DNA of 64,000 nucleotides, from positions 124,001 to 188,000 of the forward strand of contig JAEUHN010000001.1 in the NCBI GenBank assembly GCA_016795365.1, read 5' to 3'. Below, piece after piece: positions 42,826 through 51,205 of the stretch (the first letter of the stretch is position 1; every line of letters starts with the position of its first letter). Position numbers and translations under genes: made by a program. Under the pieces are notes generated by a model. That model worked only from the letters and a program-made list of their open reading frames with translations, did not search any database and was not told where the DNA came from. The DNA is from Verrucomicrobiaceae bacterium. GTDB taxonomy: Bacteria; Verrucomicrobiota; Verrucomicrobiia; Verrucomicrobiales; Verrucomicrobiaceae.

Positions 42826-44826
42826 ATGAATAGATTCCCTCGCCTCGTGGTTAGCTTTGTTTTGGCGACCTCATGCGTGCGTTCTGCTGTGGTTGAATAC
42901 GATCTCACCATTGAGCAAAAGACACTCTCGCCTGCCGGTAAAACGACCAGCGTCTTCACGATCAATGGCCAGATGCCGGGACCGACGCTGCGCTTCCACG
43001 AAGGTGATTGGGCGCGCATTCGGGTTCATAACAAGCTGAGCGAAGAGACGATGATGCACTGGCACGGCCTGTTGGTTCCGAATGGTCAGGATGGAGTGCC
43101 CCACATCACCGCGCCCCCGATCGAGGCGGGCGAGACGCGCCTCTACGAGTTTCCAATCAAGCAGAGCGGCACGTATTGGTATCACTCGCATCAGGGCCTC
43201 CAGGAGCAGAAGGGAATCCTGGGAAGCATCGTGATCACGCCGCATGAGGGTGAGAGCATCAAAGCGGACCGCGATCATGTCTTGCTTCTCTCTGATTGGA
43301 CGAACGAAAGCACGAACGAAGTGCTCCGCACGCTGGTGCGCGGTAGCTCCTATTACTCGTTAAAAAAAGGCAGCCCGCAGTCCTTCCTCGGCGCGGTGAA
43401 GGCGGGCGCGACACGCGCCTGGTTCGATCGTGAGAAGAGCCGAATGCCTGCGATGGACATCTCGGACGTGGCTTACGATGCCTTCTTCATCAATGGACAA
43501 CGCGAGCAGACACTCGCAGGCAAGCCGGGCGAACGCATCCGGCTGCGGCTGATCAATGGCGGTGCGGCGAGCTATTTCTATGTCGAGTCCAGCACGGGCG
43601 AGATGACGATCACCGCGTCCGATGGACAACGCGTGGAGCCAGTGCAAGTGAAGCGCCTGCTAATGGGCAATGGCGAAACGTATGATATGCTCATCAACGT
43701 GCCGTCGAGCGGCTCGTGGGAGGTGCGTGCGACGGCGAACGATGGATCGGGTCATGCATCGGCGTGGATTGGCGAAGGCGAACGCCACGCCGCGCCTGAG
43801 GTGCCGAAGCCTGATTTGTATCGCATGGAGGCCATGCTCATGGCCGCAATTGATGATACGATGGCCGATCCCGAACGCCCGAGCGCGCCGTATGCAGAAC
43901 TGCGCGCCCCGCGTTCCACCACACTGCCCAAACATGCGAAGGTGAACACGATGGAACTCCGCCTCACCGGCGATATGCAGCGCTACATCTGGTCCTTCAA
44001 CGGCAAGACGATGGTGGAGGAATCCATGATCCCCGTGCAACGCGGGGAGGTGCTGCGGCTGGAGTTGATCAACGACACGATGATGCATCATCCGATTCAT
44101 CTGCACGGCTTCTTCTTTCGCGTGATCACCGATCAAGGCGAGCGCTCGCCGTTGAAGCACACCGTGGATGTGCCGCCGATGGGCCGACGCACGATTGAGT
44201 TTGAGGCGAATGAACTCGGAAGCTGGATGTTCCACTGCCATCTGCTCTACCACATGGCCAGCGGCATGGGTCGCATGGTGATGGTGAGCAACGGCATGCA
44301 CATGGACATGCCCGAGATGGGCGAGCATGGCAAGGTGCCGTGGCATTTGCTGCTCGATGGCAGCGTGCAGTCGCACATGACGGACGGCAATCTGATGCTG
44401 ATGCACGAGCGCGACAGCCTCAACGCACGCTGGCAGGTGGGCTTGTTCGATTCGCACGATGCACCGTATGAGATTGACCTGACCTACGATCACTACTTCA
44501 ACGCGAACCTGAGCAGCTTCGTCGGCGCGCGGCTGACTGACGATGATCACGACAAGAACCGCGCTATCGCGGGCATCACCTATCGGCTGCCGTATCTAAT
44601 TGATAGCAGCCTTGGCGTGGACAGCGAAGGCGGCATCCGTGTGGGTGTTGGCAAGACGGTCCAGCTCACCGATCGCCTGAGTGTCTTCGGCATGATCCAC
44701 TACGACACGCGCACCCGGATCGAGTGGCAGGCAGGCTTCGACTACACGCTCAGCAAGCAGTTCTCCCTCGTCGGCCAGTATCACTCCGAGTTCGGCCTCG
44801 GCGCAGGCTTTGGCTTTCACTTCTAA
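42826..44826 (+). CDS. Multicopper oxidase with C-terminal beta-barrel-like domain
   Basis: 666 residues. A signal peptide ends near residue 21. Residues 22-485 form a CopA-type multicopper oxidase with all copper ligands visible: HWHG, YWYHSHQG, HPIHLHGFF and MFHCHLLYHMASGM (HCH at 470-472). A Met/His patch (GMHMDMPEMGEH) follows. Residues 505-666 do not belong to the oxidase: they alternate like outer-membrane strands (WQVGLFDSHDAPYEIDLTYD, LSVFGMIHYDTRTRIEWQAG, FSLVGQYHSEFGLGAGFGFH) and end in phenylalanine. This could fuse CopA-like oxidase to a CopB-like barrel and tether it at the outer membrane. Likely role: periplasmic Cu(I) oxidation, induced by the divergent CnrYXH-like system. Confidence 0.9.
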   Translation: MNRFPRLVVSFVLATSCVRSAVVEYDLTIEQKTLSPAGKTTSVFTINGQMPGPTLRFHEGDWARIRVHNKLSEETMMHWHGLLVPNGQDGVPHITAPPIEAGETRLYEFPIKQSGTYWYHSHQGLQEQKGILGSIVITPHEGESIKADRDHVLLLSDWTNESTNEVLRTLVRGSSYYSLKKGSPQSFLGAVKAGATRAWFDREKSRMPAMDISDVAYDAFFINGQREQTLAGKPGERIRLRLINGGAASYFYVESSTGEMTITASDGQRVEPVQVKRLLMGNGETYDMLINVPSSGSWEVRATANDGSGHASAWIGEGERHAAPEVPKPDLYRMEAMLMAAIDDTMADPERPSAPYAELRAPRSTTLPKHAKVNTMELRLTGDMQRYIWSFNGKTMVEESMIPVQRGEVLRLELINDTMMHHPIHLHGFFFRVITDQGERSPLKHTVDVPPMGRRTIEFEANELGSWMFHCHLLYHMASGMGRMVMVSNGMHMDMPEMGEHGKVPWHLLLDGSVQSHMTDGNLMLMHERDSLNARWQVGLFDSHDAPYEIDLTYDHYFNANLSSFVGARLTDDDHDKNRAIAGITYRLPYLIDSSLGVDSEGGIRVGVGKTVQLTDRLSVFGMIHYDTRTRIEWQAGFDYTLSKQFSLVGQYHSEFGLGAGFGFHF

Positions 44827-44845
44827 CCCACAACCGCAACCCACC

Positions 44846-45106
44846 ATGAAAACACGACACATCCTCAGCGTCCTCGTCGCGCCCCTTGCGATCACCCTCA
44901 CCTCCTGCGCCACCAGCGGCGGCAGCACCAGCGGAGTGAAACCGTATCCGCTCAAGACCTGCATCGTCACCGGCAACGAACTCGGCTCGATGGGCGATCC
45001 CATCACCGAGGTCTATCAAGGCCAGCAGATGAAGTTCTGCTGCAAGCCCTGCGTCGCCAAGTTCCACAAGGACCCGGCGAAGTATCTGGCGAAGCTCGGT
45101 GGCTAG
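44846..45106 (+). CDS. TRASH/YHS-like metal-binding lipoprotein
   Basis: 86 residues from the ATG at 44846. A lipoprotein signal ends in LTSC. The mature part is a small YHS/TRASH-type domain, with TCIVTGNELGSMGDP and FCCKPCVAKFHKDPAKYL, where the paired cysteines would bind Cu or another soft metal. It starts 19 bases after the oxidase gene and is probably co-expressed, acting as a periplasmic metal carrier or buffer. Confidence 0.85.
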   Translation: MKTRHILSVLVAPLAITLTSCATSGGSTSGVKPYPLKTCIVTGNELGSMGDPITEVYQGQQMKFCCKPCVAKFHKDPAKYLAKLGG

Positions 45107-45220
45107 TGGCCGACCTCATTGACCGCTGTCGTGATGGTCACGGCAGCGTGGCATAGAGGCGGGCAATCGTATCAGAGCCACCTGTGAGATGTGCAGCTTC
45201 GCCTGACCTTTTTCCAGATT

Positions 45221-45269
45221 GGATCACGATGGCCCGATGATGAAGGTGCGGATGGGCGCACGGGTGTGA
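45221..45269 (+). pseudogene. Relic copy of the corC 3' end
   Basis: 49 bases here align to the final 50 bases of the CorC-like gene (40934-40983), with one gap and a few mismatches, including an identical run GATGGGCGCACGGGTGTGA at the 3' end. The gap destroys the reading frame. No further similarity extends upstream or into the terminator. It appears to be a short duplication or the remnant of a lost paralogue. Confidence 0.6.
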
Positions 45270-45316
45270 GGCAAATTCGACTGTGCAACCGGCACCTTTG
45301 AGTTCATTCTATCGAC

Positions 45317-45910
45317 ATGAACAAGTCTCTGCTCGCCCTGATCGCTGCTGCATCGCTGGGCACCATCGTGCCGCAGTATGTCGCGCTGGGCTTCACGCAT
45401 ATTTTGCCGGGCGGGCTGGATCACATCCTGTTCATCCTTGGCCTGTTCCTTCTGGCACGCGATGCGTTCACGCTGCTGGTGCAGATCACGCTCTTCACCC
45501 TCGCGCATTCGCTGACGCTAGGACTGTCGTTAGTGGGCTGGGTATCGCTGCCGACGCAGTGGGTGGAAGTCGTCATCGCGCTAAGCATCGCCTTCATCGC
45601 GATCGAGAACCTGTTCTGCGACCGGCTCAGCAAGTGGCGTCCGTGGATGGTGTTTGGCTTTGGGTTGATCCACGGCCTTGGTTTCGCGCACACGTTTCAG
45701 GAGACGTCGGTGGACGCGGCTTCGCTGGTTCCCGCGCTGTTCAGCTTCAATGTTGGCATCGAAGTCGGACAACTGGCTGTGGTCAGTCTCGCCTTTCTCG
45801 TCGTCGCTGCATGGTGGCGTCGCGAGGACTATGCGAAGCTCATCGCACGCCCAGCGTCGGCAGTGATCGCGCTCGTCGGATTGTATTGGGCCATCGAACG
45901 GAGTCTTTGA
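45317..45910 (+). CDS. HupE/UreJ family membrane protein
   Basis: 197 residues with about six membrane segments. The family signature is present: GFTHILPGGLDHILFILGLF near residue 25 (His and Asp-His likely metal ligands), later LFTLAHSLTLGLS and FGFGLIHGLGFAHTF. HupE/UreJ proteins are nickel or cobalt permeases or chaperones; in many genomes they sit beside TonB-dependent receptors. Here the receptor gene lies downstream at 46564, so the whole block looks like envelope metal uptake. The metal could be Ni, Co or Cu. Confidence 0.9.
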   Translation: MNKSLLALIAAASLGTIVPQYVALGFTHILPGGLDHILFILGLFLLARDAFTLLVQITLFTLAHSLTLGLSLVGWVSLPTQWVEVVIALSIAFIAIENLFCDRLSKWRPWMVFGFGLIHGLGFAHTFQETSVDAASLVPALFSFNVGIEVGQLAVVSLAFLVVAAWWRREDYAKLIARPASAVIALVGLYWAIERSL

Positions 45911-45967
45911 CGGTTCGTTGGCAATTCGCTGATTGCACGGCGCGGATTCAGCGTTCACTATCGCGCC

Positions 45968-46360
45968 GTGACTTCCCCGCGCATCAGCATTCGCACTCTC
46001 TACCTGCTGGCCTTGTTCCAGTTGGTGGCGGGGCCGTTGGTGTTGGGATTGGTGTTTGCGTTCGCAAAGGTCGCCGTGCGTGAGGCTCCGCAGCAGGGCC
46101 TGGCCAAAGCGGCGCAGAAGGCGTGGCATAGTCCCGAGGTGCGGACAGCGCTTCAGGCGGTGACGCGGGAGTCACAAGACAGCTCAAAATCCTCGCTTCC
46201 CAAAGCGGCGAAGGGCAAGCTGAAGATCATCAGCGTGACATGGATACTGGAGACCTTTGCGGTGGCGGAACCGGCGCAAAGCAAAGTCAGTTCGACCCTC
46301 CAAGCCTGGACTCCCGCGTGGCCACAGGCTCCGCCGGGCACGCCGCCACGAGCAGCGTAA
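45968..46360 (+). CDS. Hypothetical protein with N-terminal membrane segment
   Basis: 130 residues starting at GTG 45968. One hydrophobic segment (TLYLLALFQLVAGPLVLGLV) is followed by a basic, Ala-rich region and a Pro/Trp-rich tail (LQAWTPAWPQAPPGTPP). I do not recognise the family. It lies 57 bases after the HupE-like gene and before the receptor gene, so it may be an accessory of metal uptake. The 3' end runs into a repeat-rich intergenic stretch, so the C-terminal tail could be partly repeat-derived. Confidence 0.55.
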   Translation: MTSPRISIRTLYLLALFQLVAGPLVLGLVFAFAKVAVREAPQQGLAKAAQKAWHSPEVRTALQAVTRESQDSSKSSLPKAAKGKLKIISVTWILETFAVAEPAQSKVSSTLQAWTPAWPQAPPGTPPRAA

Positions 46361-46380
46361 GTGCGACGCACCGTGGACTG

Positions 46381-46525
46381 CGGCAGCCTGCTGCCGCTTT
46401 CTTGAAGCCAGCCCTGCTGGCGTGAACGTCTGTGATGCTTCGCCAGGAACCGAGGTCACCGCTTCCCGTGGAATGATGTGCGGCATGATCTCGTGACCCA
46501 TCCGTCTGCACGCCAGCAAGCTGGC
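46381..46525. repeat. Cluster of short palindromes in intergenic DNA
   Basis: Three short hairpins lie in the 203 bases before the receptor gene: CGGCAG/CTGCCG (46381-46396), GCCAGC/GCTGGC around CCT (46407-46421) and GCCAGC/GCTGGC around AA (46512-46525). The words match dispersed palindromic elements typical of verrucomicrobial intergenic regions. No coding potential seen. Confidence 0.5.
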
Positions 46526-46563
46526 TCGTCAAAGCGCTCCGCGCCTGCACTTCATCACGTCCC

Positions 46564-48696
46564 ATGAAACCCATCTCTTTTTACACTGCTCTGCTTCTTA
46601 CTCTCCCTGCCTTCGCGCAGGACGCCCCTCCAACCGAACCCACCACCACGGCGGAAGTCGTCGTCACAGGCAAAGCCGAGGACCTTGTCGGTGTCGCACC
46701 GGCGGCGTCCAAAGGCCAGGCCAGCGCTGAGGAAATCGCTGACCGTCCTTACCTGCGTCGCAGCGAGATCCTCGAAACCGTCCCTGGCGTGATCACCACG
46801 CAGCACGCAGGCGGCGGCAAGGCGACGCAGTATTTCCTGCGTGGCTTCAACCTCGACCACGGCACCGACTTCGCGACGAGCATCGACTTCATGCCGATGA
46901 ATCTCAAGACGCACGCCCACGGCCAGGGCTACACCGATCTCAATCCGCTGATCCCCGAACTCATCGAGCGCGTGGATTATGTGAAGGGCACTTACACCGC
47001 TGCGAACGGTGACCTCAGCACCGCAGGCAGCGCGAACTTCAAGCTCTGGGATGTGCTGCCGCACAATCTCCTCAGCGCGGAGGTCGGCGAGCATGGTTAC
47101 TATCGCGGGCTGATCGCGGGTTCGATTGATCTCAATGGCCCGATCCCCGCGACCGCTCCGAGCGGCAAGAATCCAGGCAAGAACCCGGTGACGCCTGCCA
47201 CCCAAGAAACCAACGCGCTGACTTACGCGCTCGAATACAACACGTATGAAGGTCCCTTCGCGCTGAGCGAGGACTTCGAGCGCTGGAACGGCACGCTGCG
47301 TTACTTCAAAGGCGATGCGGACAACCACTTCGCCGCCACCTTCATGGGCTACCATGCGACGTGGACCTCCAGCGATCAGATTCCGCAGCGCGCAATCAAC
47401 AGCGGGCTCATCCCTCGGCTTGGCAATCTCGATCCCACCAACGGCGGTAACTCGCAGCGCTACTCGCTCAATCTCGAATGGGCCGAGCGCGAAGGCGATG
47501 TGGTCACGAAGGCGAACCTCTTCGGCATCTACTACGACCTCGATCTGTTCAGCAACTTCACCTACTTCCTCGATTACCCGGATCGCAGCGACCAGTTCGA
47601 GCAGGCGGAGAAACGCTGGATCATCGGCGGCAACATCGCACGCACTTGGGAGAAGCGCAGTGTGTTCGGTCACGAAGCAGAGTTCACGCTCGGCTTGCAG
47701 ACGCGCCACGATTTGATCGATGGCATCGGCTTGTGGCGGACGAAGCAGCGCGAGCGCTTCAAGAACATCCGCCAGGACGATGTGTATGAAGCCAGTGTCG
47801 GCGTGTATGCGGACAGCACGGTGCATTGGAACGACTGGTTCCGCACCAACGTCGGGGTGCGCGGCGATGTGTTCTACTTCGACACGCAGAGCAACAATGT
47901 CCTCAACAGCGGCGACGACTTCGCCGGCATCGTGAGCCCGAAGATCAGCGCCGTCTTTGGCCCGTGGCATGACACCGAGTTTTATCTGAACTACGGCACC
48001 GGCTTCCACAGCAACGACGCCCGCGGCACCAGCACCATCATTGATCCCAACAGCGGCGAGCGCATCGCCACCGTTGATCCGCTCGTCCGCACGCAGGGTG
48101 CGGAGTTCGGCATCCGCAGCAGCGCCATCCCGCATCTCACCAGCACGCTCACCTTCTTCTGGCTGCAATCCGACAGCGAACTCGTCTATGTCGGTGACGA
48201 AGGCAAAAACGAAGCCGGTCCCGGCAGCGAACGCTACGGCATCGAGTGGTCCAACTACTGGCGTCCGACTGATTGGTTCAGCATGGATGCCGAGGTCGCT
48301 CTGACGCATGGTCGTCTCACTGATTCAGGCAATGCGGACTACATCCCCAACAGCGTGCCCGTCATGTTCAGCGGCGGCATCAACCTCGGCGCTCAAGGCG
48401 GAGCCGATGGCTTCTTCGCCAACCTCCGCGCCCGCGCTTTCAATCGTCGTCCGCTCATCGAAGACAACAGCGTGAAAGGCAAGAACAGCTTCCTGGTCAA
48501 CGCAGGCATTGGCTACCGGAAGAAGAACTGGGAGGCCGCCGTCGAGTGCCTCAATCTCTTCAACCGCGCGGACAACGACATCGAATACTACTACACGAGT
48601 CGTCTTCCCGGAGAAGACGCCGCCGGGGCGGATGACATCCATCTGCATCCCACCGAGCCGCGCATGTTCCGCTTTCGCGTGACTTACAAGTTCTGA
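46564..48696 (+). CDS. TonB-dependent outer-membrane receptor
   Basis: 710 residues. A signal peptide ends near AFAQD. The plug domain covers about 35-160 with ILETVPGVITTQHAGGGKAT and QYFLRGFNLDHGTDF, ending at the YTAANGDLSTAGSANF segment. The barrel follows and ends with aromatic FRFRVTYKF. Substrate is not obvious from sequence; flanking HupE/UreJ proteins and the adjacent TonB-ExbB-ExbD genes suggest a metal or metal complex (Ni, Co or Cu). No TonB-box-like sequence was assigned with confidence. Confidence 0.94.
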   Translation: MKPISFYTALLLTLPAFAQDAPPTEPTTTAEVVVTGKAEDLVGVAPAASKGQASAEEIADRPYLRRSEILETVPGVITTQHAGGGKATQYFLRGFNLDHGTDFATSIDFMPMNLKTHAHGQGYTDLNPLIPELIERVDYVKGTYTAANGDLSTAGSANFKLWDVLPHNLLSAEVGEHGYYRGLIAGSIDLNGPIPATAPSGKNPGKNPVTPATQETNALTYALEYNTYEGPFALSEDFERWNGTLRYFKGDADNHFAATFMGYHATWTSSDQIPQRAINSGLIPRLGNLDPTNGGNSQRYSLNLEWAEREGDVVTKANLFGIYYDLDLFSNFTYFLDYPDRSDQFEQAEKRWIIGGNIARTWEKRSVFGHEAEFTLGLQTRHDLIDGIGLWRTKQRERFKNIRQDDVYEASVGVYADSTVHWNDWFRTNVGVRGDVFYFDTQSNNVLNSGDDFAGIVSPKISAVFGPWHDTEFYLNYGTGFHSNDARGTSTIIDPNSGERIATVDPLVRTQGAEFGIRSSAIPHLTSTLTFFWLQSDSELVYVGDEGKNEAGPGSERYGIEWSNYWRPTDWFSMDAEVALTHGRLTDSGNADYIPNSVPVMFSGGINLGAQGGADGFFANLRARAFNRRPLIEDNSVKGKNSFLVNAGIGYRKKNWEAAVECLNLFNRADNDIEYYYTSRLPGEDAAGADDIHLHPTEPRMFRFRVTYKF

Positions 48697-48704
48697 TTCA
48701 TTCG

Positions 48705-48761
48705 CCACCAAGGGCACAGAGAACGCAAAGATCTCTTTGTGTTCCTCTGTGATCCTTGTGG
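48705..48761. repeat. Imperfect inverted repeat of the CCACNAAGG type
   Basis: The left arm begins CCACCAAGGGCACAGAGAAC and the right arm, reversed, begins CCACAAGGATCACAGAGGAA. The roughly 28-base arms meet at the centre (AAAGATCTCTTT). This is a widely dispersed intergenic palindrome class in many GC-rich bacteria. It directly follows the receptor stop and could end its transcript. Confidence 0.65.
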
Positions 48762-48842
48762 CTCAAGAACTTGTGGCTGGCGGGTCGCCCGCGACTCACA
48801 GCGCGTTCATTCAGGCCCGCTTTCTGCGCATTGATCAAGCCT

Positions 48843-49451
48843 ATGAAATCATCCTTCGCTTCTGATTCCCATCTGGTTCGTGCACTTCTGCTTGTGATGC
48901 TCGGACTGCCTTCTCTCGCTCATGCTCACATCGGCGTCGGTCATGCCAGCGGCCTCCTCCACGGAATGGCGCATCCGGTGTCTGGCCTGGACCATCTCTG
49001 CGCCATGGTCGCTGTGGGACTGTGGGCGGCTCAATGCGGCGGGCGCACTCTCTGGCTGGTGCCACTGGCGTTTGTGTCAGTGATGACCGTGGGCGGAATG
49101 CTTGGCGCAGCGGGCATGCCGCTGCCGTTGGTGGAGCAGGGTATTGCAGCCTCGCTGCTGGTGCTGGGGTTGCTCATGGCGGCGGCAGTGCGTCTGCCGC
49201 TGGCTGCCAGTGTTGGCCTCGTCGGCCTGTTCGCTTTGTTTCACGGTCACGCCCATGGAACGGAGATGCCCGACACGGCATCGGGACTGGCTTACGGGCT
49301 TGGCTTTGTGATTGTCACCATCAGTCTCCATCTCCTGGGCATGGGCGCGGGAGTGCTGGTTCAGAAGTGGGGCAGCGCCCGGCTCCTTCGTTTCGCAGGT
49401 GGAGCTGTGACAGTTTGCGGCGTCTATCTATGCCTTCAGTTCCTGACGTGA
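48843..49451 (+). CDS. HupE/UreJ family protein, second copy
   Basis: 202 residues from the ATG at 48843. A signal peptide (LLLVMLGLPSLAHA) is followed by a mature N-terminus with HIGVGHASGLLHGMAHPVSG then LDHLCAMVAVGLWA, the classical HupE/UreJ His-rich pattern, and FALFHGHAHGTEMP further on; about six membrane segments. This is the classical branch, whereas the gene at 45317 is the second branch of the family. The stop is one base before the TonB start codon, so it belongs to the TonB-ExbB-ExbD transcript. Confidence 0.92.
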   Translation: MKSSFASDSHLVRALLLVMLGLPSLAHAHIGVGHASGLLHGMAHPVSGLDHLCAMVAVGLWAAQCGGRTLWLVPLAFVSVMTVGGMLGAAGMPLPLVEQGIAASLLVLGLLMAAAVRLPLAASVGLVGLFALFHGHAHGTEMPDTASGLAYGLGFVIVTISLHLLGMGAGVLVQKWGSARLLRFAGGAVTVCGVYLCLQFLT

Positions 49452-49452
49452 C

Positions 49453-50181
49453 GTGATCACCGCCCCCAAGACCAGCAATGCCTACCTGCTCTCCACCTGG
49501 AGCGCAGGCGTTGCGTTGCTGTGTCTTGGCATCGGGCTGCATGGCGCAGGCGCACCACTGCTGCCAGCGAGTGATGAGTCGATTCAAAAGCCCGTCAGCG
49601 ATGACACGGTGATGGTGGAGACCTTCCAGCCGCCTGCCGCTGCCGCAGCGCCAGAAGAGTCACCACCTGAGCCGGAGACGAAGGAAGAAGACATCGAGAT
49701 TCCGCCTTTGCCAGACATCACTCCACCGCTCACGCCGCCGGAGATGGTCGAGATCACGCCGCTGGAAGAAGCACCGCCACCTCCACCACCGATGCCGATG
49801 CCCAAACCGGTGGAAAAGAAACCCGAGCCTCCGAAGCCAGCACCAACGCCGAAGCCCGCACCGCGCCCAGCGACAAAGCCCGACACCACGGGTGGCAACA
49901 GCAGCGGCAGTTCACCCGTGCCCTTCAATCGCGCAGGAAGCGCCGGGCGTTTCCCTGATCCGACTTATCCCGCCTCGGCTCGCGCCGCGAAGCAACAAGG
50001 CACCGTGCGGCTGCTCGTCACCGTGGAGGCGAGCGGCATTCCCAGCGCTGTCGAAGTCACCACCTCCAGTGGCAGCGGCGCACTCGATAGCGCTGCACGC
50101 GACACTATCTCGCGACGCTGGCGCTGGCCTGCGGGTGCCGTGCGCAAGTTCATCATCCCTGTTCGATTCGTTCTCCAATGA
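49453..50181 (+). CDS. tonB: TonB energy-transducing protein
   Basis: 242 residues from a GTG one base after the HupE stop. There is one N-terminal membrane anchor (LSTWSAGVALLCLGIGLHGA), then a Pro/Glu then Pro/Lys-rich periplasm-spanning region (about 55-145), and the C-terminal TonB domain with DPTYPASARAAKQQGTVRLL and DSAARDTISRRWRWPAG. It transmits proton-motive force to the nearby receptor. The gene overlaps exbB by four bases. Confidence 0.94.
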   Translation: MITAPKTSNAYLLSTWSAGVALLCLGIGLHGAGAPLLPASDESIQKPVSDDTVMVETFQPPAAAAAPEESPPEPETKEEDIEIPPLPDITPPLTPPEMVEITPLEEAPPPPPPMPMPKPVEKKPEPPKPAPTPKPAPRPATKPDTTGGNSSGSSPVPFNRAGSAGRFPDPTYPASARAAKQQGTVRLLVTVEASGIPSAVEVTTSSGSGALDSAARDTISRRWRWPAGAVRKFIIPVRFVLQ

Positions 50182-50795
50182 CCCCCATCCTCGCCAACAC
50201 CCTCGTTGATCTGTTTCACAAAGGTGGCCCCATCATGTGGCCGATCATCTGCGTGTGCATCACCGCCATCGCCATCATCGCCGAGCGCAGCTGGTGGTGG
50301 TTGCAACTCGCCCGCTCGCGTCGCCTTGACCTGCTTGACCAAGTTCTGACACAACTCGACCAAGGCAATGCCGATCAAGCCCAGCAGCTCAGCTCGAACG
50401 CCAGCGATCCCGCCCTGCGCGTGTTGCACGCGGGCATCACGCACCGTCACGCCAGCATCACCAGCGCGCTGCAAGCCGCCGCAAGCATCGAGATCAAGCA
50501 AGCCGGACGCTTCCTCACCGCGATGGACACCATCATCACACTCGCGCCGTTGCTTGGACTGCTCGGCACCGTCACCGGCATCATGGGCAGCTTCCAGAGC
50601 ATCGGTGGCAGCGAACTCGCGGTGGAGAAAGTCACCGGCGGCATCGGCGAGGCCTTGATCGCCACAGCGTTTGGCCTTGGCATCGCCATCGTCACGCTGA
50701 TCCCTTACAACTACTTCCACGCGAAAGTCGCGTCGTTGCAGCACGACATCGAGACCGCCGCGAGCAACCTGGAAGTCATCGCGTCCAAGTCATGA
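50178..50795 (+). CDS. exbB: ExbB/TolQ-type proton channel subunit
   Basis: 205 residues with three membrane segments: about 17-35 (IMWPIICVCITAIAIIAERS), about 118-140 (TLAPLLGLLGTVTGIMGSF) and about 160-182 (ALIATAFGLGIAIVTLIPYN). The conserved LLGLLGTVTGIM and GGIGEALIATAFGLGIAI motifs are intact. It forms the proton-driven motor with ExbD. It overlaps tonB and exbD by four bases each. Confidence 0.95.
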   Translation: MTPILANTLVDLFHKGGPIMWPIICVCITAIAIIAERSWWWLQLARSRRLDLLDQVLTQLDQGNADQAQQLSSNASDPALRVLHAGITHRHASITSALQAAASIEIKQAGRFLTAMDTIITLAPLLGLLGTVTGIMGSFQSIGGSELAVEKVTGGIGEALIATAFGLGIAIVTLIPYNYFHAKVASLQHDIETAASNLEVIASKS

Positions 50796-51205
50796 AGATC
50801 GCCTCCCCCTTGCCTCAAAAGAAAGCGCGGTTGGAGATCATCCCGCTGATCGACATCATGTTCTTCCTGCTCGCCAGCTTCATGCTCGTTAGCCTGAGCA
50901 TGACGAAGCAGCGCACGGTCAGCGTGAACCTGCCTGCTGCCGCGTCGGGACAAACCAACCTCAAGCCAGACAACATCAGCCTCGCTGTGAAAGCCGACGG
51001 CCAGCTCTTCATCGAGAAGCAAGCCATCACTCTCGAAGCGCTCGAACCGATGCTCAAAGACAAGCTCAAGGTGAACAAAGACCTGCCTGTCTTCATCAGC
51101 GGGGACGCTGCCACACCGCACGGCGCGATGATCGCCGTGCTCGATTACGTTCGCCGCTGTGGCGTCACCAAGGTCGCCTTCAGCGTGAAGGCCCCAGCAC
51201 CATGA
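50792..51205 (+). CDS. exbD: ExbD/TolR-type proton channel subunit
   Basis: 137 residues with a single N-terminal membrane segment whose pattern LEIIPLIDIMFFLLASFML carries the proton-relay Asp. The periplasmic domain ends with a typical VLDYVRRCGVTKVAFSVKA. It partners ExbB and TonB for receptor energisation and overlaps the downstream coiled-coil gene by four bases. Confidence 0.95.
   Translation: MKIASPLPQKKARLEIIPLIDIMFFLLASFMLVSLSMTKQRTVSVNLPAAASGQTNLKPDNISLAVKADGQLFIEKQAITLEALEPMLKDKLKVNKDLPVFISGDAATPHGAMIAVLDYVRRCGVTKVAFSVKAPAP

Noticed and set aside
45968-46360. The 130-residue protein as a copper chaperone because of its neighbours
   Set aside because: It has no Cys, and no His/Met metal-binding pattern; only a membrane segment and a Pro-rich tail are visible.
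46555-48309. A 584-codon reverse frame opposite the TonB-dependent receptor
   Set aside because: The receptor frame has signal peptide, plug and barrel features; the antisense frame is an Ala/Val/Glu-rich shadow.
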